NCBI RefSeq assembly: GCF_019511605.1
Contig: NZ_JAEUAV010000036.1
Span: 1 to 45,923, forward strand
Reading direction: 5' to 3'
Source: Paraburkholderia phenoliruptrix
GTDB taxonomy: Bacteria; Pseudomonadota; Gammaproteobacteria; Burkholderiales; Burkholderiaceae
Length of the DNA: 45,923 nucleotides
The position numbers and the translations under genes are program-made. Numbering within the stretch: position 1 is the first letter of the stretch; every line of letters begins with the position of its first letter. Below the pieces are notes generated by a model that saw nothing but the letters and a program-made list of their open reading frames with translations, had not been told where the DNA came from and did not search any database. Positions 40,818 to 45,923 of the stretch are shown here, piece by piece.

Positions 40818-43073
40818 TCAGATGTCGAGCGGATCGACTTCGAGGCTCCAGCGCAATACGCCCTTCAAGTTGCGCAGCAACGGCTGCCACGCGCGCAGCG
40901 TGGCCTGCAACGCGGCACGCGACGCGCTCTCCACCAGTAATTGCGCGCGGTGCACATGCATCACCTTGACGATGGTGAGCGGCACCGCATCGTAGACGGT
41001 CACGCGTTCGGCAGCGGCAATGCCCGCGAGCCCCGCCGCGGCCTGCTGTAAAAAGGCGAGCGCCGCTTCGAGCGTGCGGCCCTCGGCGCGCAACAATGCC
41101 TGATAGACGAACGGCGGCAAATGCGCGTCGCGTCGCTCGGCCAGCGTCGAATTGGCGAAACCCACGTAATCGTGACGCCCCAGCGCGTGATAAAGCGCAT
41201 GACGCGGGTAGCGCGTCTGCACCAGCACCTCGCCGGGCAAGCCGGCACGGCCAGCCCGCCCGCTTACCTGCATGAGTTGCGCAAAGAGGCGTTCGCTCGC
41301 GCGGAAGTCGTGGGAAAAGAGCGCGGTGTCCGCATTCAGCACGCCGACTAGCGACACGCGTTGAAAGTCATGACCCTTCGCGATCATCTGCGTGCCGACG
41401 AGAATGTCGACTTCGCCCGCGTGCACGTCGGAGAAAAGCGCCTGAGCGCTGCCTTTGCGCCGCGTGCTGTCCGCGTCGATGCGCAGCACGCGCGCTCCCG
41501 GCACCGCGCTCGCGAGGGTTTCCTCGACGCGTTGCGTGCCTCGGCCCATCGGCGCGATATCCACATTGCCGCAGTCCGGACACGAGCGCGGAATGCGCGA
41601 CTCCCAGCCGCAGTGATGGCAGCGCAACGCGCGCTCGGGCTTGTGCAGCACGACATAGGCGCTGCAACGCGGACAACCGGCGACCCAGCCGCAGGCGTCG
41701 CACGCGAGCTGCGGCGCGTAGCCGCGCCGGTTCAGAAACACCAGGCTCTGCTCGCCGCGCGCGAGCCGCGCTTTCAGCGCCGCGATCAGCGGGCCCGACA
41801 GTCCTTCCACCGACGCGCGTCCACGGCGACGTTCCTCCTCAAGATCGATCAGGCGCACGGTGGGCAGCGCCGCGTCCGCGACGGCGCGGCGCGACAACGT
41901 GAGCCGCCGGTAGCGCCCCTGCTCCGCCTGCCACCAGCTTTCCAGCGACGGCGTGGCCGAGCCGAGCACGACCGGCAAGCCGAGCTGCTTCGCACGATAG
42001 ATCGCCAGATCGCGCGCCGAATAGCGCAAGCCTTCCTGCTGCTTGTAAGCGGGATCGTGCTCCTCGTCGACCACGATGACCGCAAGCCGCGGCAGCGACG
42101 CGAGCACCGCGAGGCGCGTGCCGAGCACGATCCGCGCGCGGCCCGCGTGCGCCGCAAACCAGTTGCGCGCCCGCTCGCCTTCGGCAAGGCCGCTGTGCAG
42201 CGTGACGATGGCGCTATCGGCCAGCGCCGCGAAGCGGGCGCGGAACGCCGCCTCGAATTGCGGCGTCAGGTTGATTTCGGGCACCAGCAAGAGCGCCTGC
42301 GCGTGTGCGTCGGCGGCGAGAATCTCGGCGAGCGCGCGCAGATAGACTTCCGTCTTGCCGCTGCCGGTCACGCCGTGCAGCAGGAAGGGCGCGAAACCGC
42401 GCGCGTCGCGAATCGCTTCGACGGCAACGGACTGTTCGCCGGTGAGCGTGGGCAGCGCTTGGGGTGCTCGCGGCGGCGTAGTCGTGGACGATGCTGCGGG
42501 CAGCGCCGTGGCGGCATCGACTAGATCGAGCGCCACCCAGCCCTCCGCCTGCCATGCAGCGAGCGTCGCGATGGCCTTCGGGTGCAGCGCCCGGGCGTCT
42601 GCGGCAGGGAGAAAGTCCGCGCCGGCCAACGCCTGCGCGAGATTGCGCAACGCCGTCGCGCGGGCCGGCAAGACGTCGGGCAGAGCGGCCCGACCTTGCG
42701 GCGTCAGGCTATAGCGTTCCTCGGGAGCCAGCAGGCGCTGCCAGCGTGAAGCGTCGCGCAGTGCCTGCGGCAGCGCCGGCAGCGCCACTTCGCCCAGGCC
42801 GCGTTGATAGTAATCCGCGGCGAACGCAGCAAGCGCCAGCCATTCGGCCGATAGCGGAGGACACGCGGTGCACACTGCGTTGACTGAGCGCAGGCGATCG
42901 GCGGGAACCTCGCTGTGAGTAGTCACTTCGCACACGAGCCCCACCACGTCGCGCCGGCCGAACGGCACGCTGACCAGCGTGCCGGGGACGGCAGGTTGCG
43001 ACGCTCCCCAGCGGTAGTCGAATAGAGTCGGCAGTGGGTGGTCCAGCGCGACGCGAACGAACAGTTCCGTCAT
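40818..43073 (-). CDS. priA: Primosomal protein N' (replication restart helicase PriA)
   Basis: The 751-aa helicase recognises stalled forks and reloads the replisome. The N-terminal DNA-binding domain starts FVRVALDHPLPTLFDYRWG. Walker A is GVTGSGKTEVYLRAL; the DEEH box is VIVVDEEHDPAYKQQEGLRY. Eight zinc-binding Cys lie in CDACGWVAGCPRCS, LRCHHCGWESRIPRSCPDCG. Motifs V/VI include GTQMIAKGHDFQRVSLVGVLNAD and SGRAGRAGLPGEVLVQT. I chose the ATG at 43073 where family similarity begins; an ATG at 43121 adds 16 unlike residues. hemE lies upstream on the same strand, 475 bp away, so priA probably has its own promoter. Confidence 0.95.
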   Translation of the reverse strand: MTELFVRVALDHPLPTLFDYRWGASQPAVPGTLVSVPFGRRDVVGLVCEVTTHSEVPADRLRSVNAVCTACPPLSAEWLALAAFAADYYQRGLGEVALPALPQALRDASRWQRLLAPEERYSLTPQGRAALPDVLPARATALRNLAQALAGADFLPAADARALHPKAIATLAAWQAEGWVALDLVDAATALPAASSTTTPPRAPQALPTLTGEQSVAVEAIRDARGFAPFLLHGVTGSGKTEVYLRALAEILAADAHAQALLLVPEINLTPQFEAAFRARFAALADSAIVTLHSGLAEGERARNWFAAHAGRARIVLGTRLAVLASLPRLAVIVVDEEHDPAYKQQEGLRYSARDLAIYRAKQLGLPVVLGSATPSLESWWQAEQGRYRRLTLSRRAVADAALPTVRLIDLEEERRRGRASVEGLSGPLIAALKARLARGEQSLVFLNRRGYAPQLACDACGWVAGCPRCSAYVVLHKPERALRCHHCGWESRIPRSCPDCGNVDIAPMGRGTQRVEETLASAVPGARVLRIDADSTRRKGSAQALFSDVHAGEVDILVGTQMIAKGHDFQRVSLVGVLNADTALFSHDFRASERLFAQLMQVSGRAGRAGLPGEVLVQTRYPRHALYHALGRHDYVGFANSTLAERRDAHLPPFVYQALLRAEGRTLEAALAFLQQAAAGLAGIAAAERVTVYDAVPLTIVKVMHVHRAQLLVESASRAALQATLRAWQPLLRNLKGVLRWSLEVDPLDI

Positions 43074-43548
43074 TCGGCGGCGTGATTTTCCGCAGCGGCG
43101 AGCCGCGTCATGGGGCCGCATTCGGCGCCGAGGTTCGCGGGATGGTAAGCCGCCTGGCCGAAGTTAAAGTAAAACTTCAAATTCGGCGCTAAGTTTTGGA
43201 TTCCGCTGAACAATTGGTTTCGCCCCCGCGCGCCTGTGGATAACTTTGTTGAGAACTTCGCCCGAACGGCCCGAAAACCGCGTCGCAGCGGCCTTCTGTG
43301 GGGTTCCGCACACTTCCCGCCGAAGCCGTCAAAGCCTTGCCAGACAAGGCGGAGATCATGCGCGCCAGCACTTTGCAAGGGTCGGGACACGACTAAACGT
43401 TCTACCGCGCCGCAACGTGATGAATGTGTATAAGTCAAGTCTTGACAACTGCAAGAGTGCCTGTGGACGGCCCGCGTACCGCGAATTTTCCTTAGTCCCG
43501 GAGCCCAGCGCATTGCAATGCAGCAAAAAAGCGGTAGAACTTACGGCA
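43074..43548. promoter_or_regulatory. hemE-priA intergenic region with two DnaA boxes
   Basis: These 475 bp contain no gene I can support. On the minus strand TTATCCACA (43235-43243) and TTATACACA (43425-43433) match the DnaA box TTATNCACA exactly. A candidate priA promoter, TTGCAG (43454-43449)-N16-TATACA (43432-43427), overlaps the second box. The palindrome GTCAAG-T-CTTGAC (43434-43446) lies in its spacer. Regulation of priA by DnaA is possible; spacing and number of boxes are too few for oriC. Confidence 0.5.
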
Positions 43549-44649
43549 TTAGCCCGGCGTATGAGCGCCGCTGCGAATGGCGCGGCTGTGACGATGCACT
43601 TCGTCCACGAGTTCTGCGACGTTTTCCGGAGGCGTGAACTGCGAAATGCCGTGACCGAGGTTGAAGACATGTCCCGGATGATTCCCGAAGCTGTCCAGCA
43701 CCGCGCGGGCTTCCATGCGGACCGACGCCGGCGGCGCAAACAGCACGGAAGGGTCGATATTGCCCTGCAGAGCGACCTTGCCGCCCACGAGTTCGCGCGC
43801 CTTACGCAGGTTGACCGTCCAGTCGAGACCTACGGCATCGACGCCCGTGTCGGCGATTTCGTCCAGCCAGAGCCCGCCGCCCTTCGTGAACGCGATGACC
43901 GGCACCTTTTCGCCGTCGCGCTCGCGTGTCAACTGATTCACGACACGCTGGATGTAGTGCAGCGAGAAGCGTTGATACGCGCCGTCCGCCAGCGCTCCGC
44001 CCCACGTGTCGAAGATCATCACGGCCTGCGCGCCGGCTTCGATCTGCGCGTTCAGATAAGCCGCGACCGCATTCGCATTGATTTCGAGAATGCGATGCAT
44101 GAGATCCGGGCGCGCATACAGCATCGACTTGACGATGCGAAAGTCCGCGGAGCCGCCGCCTTCCACCATGTAGCAGGCCAAGGTCCATGGGCTGCCCGAA
44201 AAGCCGATGAGCGGCACGCGCTGCCGACCCTGCGCGTCCGTTAGCGCGCGGCGGATCTCACGCACCGCGTCGGTCACGTAGCGCAAGGTGGCGTCGATGT
44301 CCGGCACCGCGAGGCGCGCCACGTCGTCTTCCGTGCGGACGGGGCGCGCGAATGTCGGCCCTTCGCCGGCGACGAACTCAAGGCCGAGGCCCATTGCGTC
44401 CGGCACCGTGAGAATGTCGGAAAACAGAATCGCGGCGTCGAGCGGATAGCGCTCGAGGGGCTGCAGCGTAACTTCCGTCGCGAACGCCGGATTTTTCGCC
44501 AGACCGAGAAAACTGCCCGCACGAGAACGCGTGGCGTTGTACTCCGGCAGGTAGCGGCCGGCCTGCCGCATCAGCCAGACAGGTGTGTAGTCGGTGGGCT
44601 GGCGCAGCAGCGCGCGCAGGAAGGTGTCGTTCAGGAGGTTATGGGCCAC
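43549..44649 (-). CDS. hemE: Uroporphyrinogen decarboxylase
   Basis: The 366-aa cytosolic enzyme decarboxylates uroporphyrinogen III to coproporphyrinogen III in heme synthesis. Seen: NDTFLRALLRQPTDYTPVWL, the signature MRQAGRYLPEYNATR, the substrate-binding Asp region ILFSDILTVPDAMGLGLEF and the GFSGSPWTLACYMVEGGGS loop. The C-terminal ALQGNIDPSVL and HVFNLGHGI are also present. The frame opens at a TTG (44670), but homologues begin near AHNLLNDTF, so I prefer the GTG at 44649; neither has a strong RBS. Divergent from pheC. Confidence 0.94.
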   Translation of the reverse strand: MAHNLLNDTFLRALLRQPTDYTPVWLMRQAGRYLPEYNATRSRAGSFLGLAKNPAFATEVTLQPLERYPLDAAILFSDILTVPDAMGLGLEFVAGEGPTFARPVRTEDDVARLAVPDIDATLRYVTDAVREIRRALTDAQGRQRVPLIGFSGSPWTLACYMVEGGGSADFRIVKSMLYARPDLMHRILEINANAVAAYLNAQIEAGAQAVMIFDTWGGALADGAYQRFSLHYIQRVVNQLTRERDGEKVPVIAFTKGGGLWLDEIADTGVDAVGLDWTVNLRKARELVGGKVALQGNIDPSVLFAPPASVRMEARAVLDSFGNHPGHVFNLGHGISQFTPPENVAELVDEVHRHSRAIRSGAHTPG

Positions 44650-44864
44650 GTTGCGTGCGACTGAGGGCAAAGGGGCATTTTACCGGACGGGGGCCCGCCG
44701 CATTCGGCTGGATGCGGGCAATCACTGCGGAACTCGATATTCGCGGCCATTTTGCGCACCCTGCTGCCCTAACGCAACCTGGCCGAACGACCGATGTTCA
44801 GCGGCGGCTTGCAGGGCTATGATCCGCCAAACCTACACAACAAGAGATAACGGAAGGAGACATC

Positions 44865-45698
44865 ATGAATAGAGTTGCACTCTCACTGCTCGGGACGCTG
44901 GCAGGCGTGCTGATTCACAACGGCGCCGCTCAGGCGCAGGCGTCCGGCGCTGGCGGCATGGCGCCCGCGGCTTCCACGGCTTCCGCGGCTTCCGCGGCTT
45001 CGCGGCTCGACGAAATTCTCGCTCGCGGCACGCTGCGCGCATGCACTACCGGGGACTACAAGCCGTACTCGTTTTACAAGACGGATGGCCAGTTCGAGGG
45101 AATCGACATCGACATGACCGAGTCGCTCGCCAAGTCGCTCGGCGTGAAGGCAGAGTACGTCAAGACCTCATGGCCAAATTTGATGAACGATTTCGTCGCC
45201 AGATGCGACATCGGCGTGGGCGGGGTGTCGCCTACGCTCGAGCGGCAAAAGCGCGCGTTCTTCACGCAGGCGTATATGGTCGACGGCAAGACCCCCATTG
45301 TTCGATGTGACGACGTCGACAAGTATCAGACCGTCACGCAGATCGACCAGCCGGCGACCCGCGTGATCGTGAATCCGGGCGGCACCAACGAGCGCTTCGC
45401 GAAGCAGTTCTTTTCGCACGCAAACCTGACGGTCTATCCGGACAACGTGACGATCTTCAAGCAGATTCTTGCTGGCAAGGCCGATGTGATGGTGACCGAC
45501 GCGTCCGAGACCCTGCTGCAGCAGAAGCTGAATCCGGGACTTTGTTCGGTGCACCCCGACAAGCCGTTCCAGTACGGCGAAAAGGCCTGGCTGCTGCCAC
45601 GCGGCGATGTGGCATTCCAGCAGTACGTCGATCAGTGGCTGCATCTGGCGCGGGCCACCGGCGAGTATCAGGCTGTGAGGGATAAGTGGTTGAAGTGA
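44865..45698 (+). CDS. pheC: Periplasmic cyclohexadienyl dehydratase (PheC-like)
   Basis: The 277-aa protein resembles Pseudomonas PheC, a periplasmic-binding-protein fold that dehydrates arogenate and prephenate to phenylalanine and phenylpyruvate. Matching motifs are TTGDYKPYSFY, TSWPNLMNDF, SPTLERQKRAFFTQAYMVDG, VIVNPGGTNERFAKQFF, YPDNVTIFKQILAGKADVMV and YVDQWLHLARATGEYQ. The signal peptide ends near AAQAQA (residues 1-26). An Ala/Ser-rich linker (about 27-46, with near-identical GCTTCCGCG codons) is unusual. AAGGAG before the ATG at 44865. An amino-acid ABC binding protein is the alternative, but the NPGGTNE and DNVTIF blocks favour PheC. No neighbour in the pathway is visible. Confidence 0.82.
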   Translation: MNRVALSLLGTLAGVLIHNGAAQAQASGAGGMAPAASTASAASAASRLDEILARGTLRACTTGDYKPYSFYKTDGQFEGIDIDMTESLAKSLGVKAEYVKTSWPNLMNDFVARCDIGVGGVSPTLERQKRAFFTQAYMVDGKTPIVRCDDVDKYQTVTQIDQPATRVIVNPGGTNERFAKQFFSHANLTVYPDNVTIFKQILAGKADVMVTDASETLLQQKLNPGLCSVHPDKPFQYGEKAWLLPRGDVAFQQYVDQWLHLARATGEYQAVRDKWLK

Positions 45699-45810
45699 AC
45701 TGGTATGCGGCGGGTTGGGGACGGTGGCGAATGGCGCTGGACGCGGGAGGTGTCTGGTCTGTGTTCGTCATTGTTCGCGCGCACTGGCGGTAGAGCGTCT
45801 GCGGTTTCGC

Positions 45811-45850
45811 GGCGGCTGGCGGCGGCTGGCTGCGGCTGGCGGCGGCTGTG
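45811..45850. repeat. Tandem 10-bp repeat GGCGGCTGGC
   Basis: Four tandem units, GGCGGCTGGC twice (45811-45820, 45821-45830), then TGCGGCTGGC (45831-45840) and GGCGGCTGTG (45841-45850), lie after the pheC stop in a GC-rich stretch. No gene in this region is supported. Confidence 0.85.
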
Positions 45851-45892
45851 GCTGCAGGCGGCGGCCGCTGCGGCTGCGACGGCACTCGGCGG

Positions 45893-45923
45893 CACTGGGC
45901 ACTGGGCACTGGGCACTGGGCAC
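45893..45923. repeat. Tandem heptamer CACTGGG at contig end
   Basis: CACTGGG is repeated at 45893-45899, 45900-45906, 45907-45913 and 45914-45920, and the window ends three bases into the next copy. The assembly probably broke in this repeat, so its true copy number is unknown. Confidence 0.9.

Noticed and set aside
43074..43548. Possible chromosomal origin (oriC)
   Set aside because: Only two DnaA boxes, no AT-rich unwinding element, and no dnaA, rnpA or gidA genes nearby.
45811..45923. Terminal repeats as a CRISPR array
   Set aside because: The units are 7 and 10 bp, directly adjacent, without spacers; this is simple tandem repetition.

Overview
The window is high-GC chromosomal DNA of a Burkholderiaceae type, most like Paraburkholderia or Burkholderia. 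The signs are a tandem glycine riboswitch in front of gcvT-gcvH-gcvP, a Rep helicase, a trifunctional PutA, a priA/hemE pair and a periplasmic PheC. This is inference from gene content and protein resemblance; no database search was possible. Both ends look like assembly ends. Bases 2-35 match the Nextera transposase read-2 adapter with two mismatches, and the right end stops inside a tandem heptamer repeat.

Layout. (1) 36-7295, all genes on +: part of a small integrated phage or phage-satellite element abutting the 3' end of a tRNA-Arg(CCG) gene. It has small overlapping early genes, a primase-helicase with an iteron-like repeat array at its 3' end, several small proteins and an HK97-type major capsid gene. 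A separate two-gene unit follows: a Panacea (DUF4065) protein and a class III nucleotide-cyclase-like protein, behind a promoter covered by a consensus LexA box. No integrase, terminase, portal, protease or tail gene is present in the window. (2) 7296-12749: tRNA-Arg, diheme cytochrome c, rep, a Gfo/Idh/MocA oxidoreductase and a small lipoprotein. (3) 12787-20466: a promoter, tandem glycine riboswitch and terminator ahead of gcvT, gcvH and gcvP, then an alginate-lyase-like protein and sdaA. Glycine cleavage and serine deamination are thus close together. (4) 20761-22479: a ThDP enzyme.

(5) 22486-34460, all genes on -: a ten-gene, tightly packed, apparently uncharacterised biosynthetic operon. 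It starts with an acyl carrier protein-aminotransferase-acyl-ACP reductase fusion. Next come a fatty acyl-AMP ligase, a P450, an isoprenylcysteine-methyltransferase-type enzyme, a GST, a small membrane protein, a DUF2156 (MprF-like) aminoacyl transferase, an FAD amine oxidoreductase, an acyl-CoA-dehydrogenase-like protein and another small membrane protein. I infer that a fatty acid is activated, loaded on the carrier domain, reduced to the aldehyde and transaminated to a fatty amine. The amine may then receive an amino acid from aminoacyl-tRNA and be oxidised and methylated.

(6) 34724-45923: an orphan branched-chain amino-acid-type binding protein and putA, with candidate PutA operator half-sites in an inverted repeat upstream. 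A 50-aa membrane protein, priA, hemE and a divergent pheC complete the window. The hemE-priA gap holds two consensus DnaA boxes.
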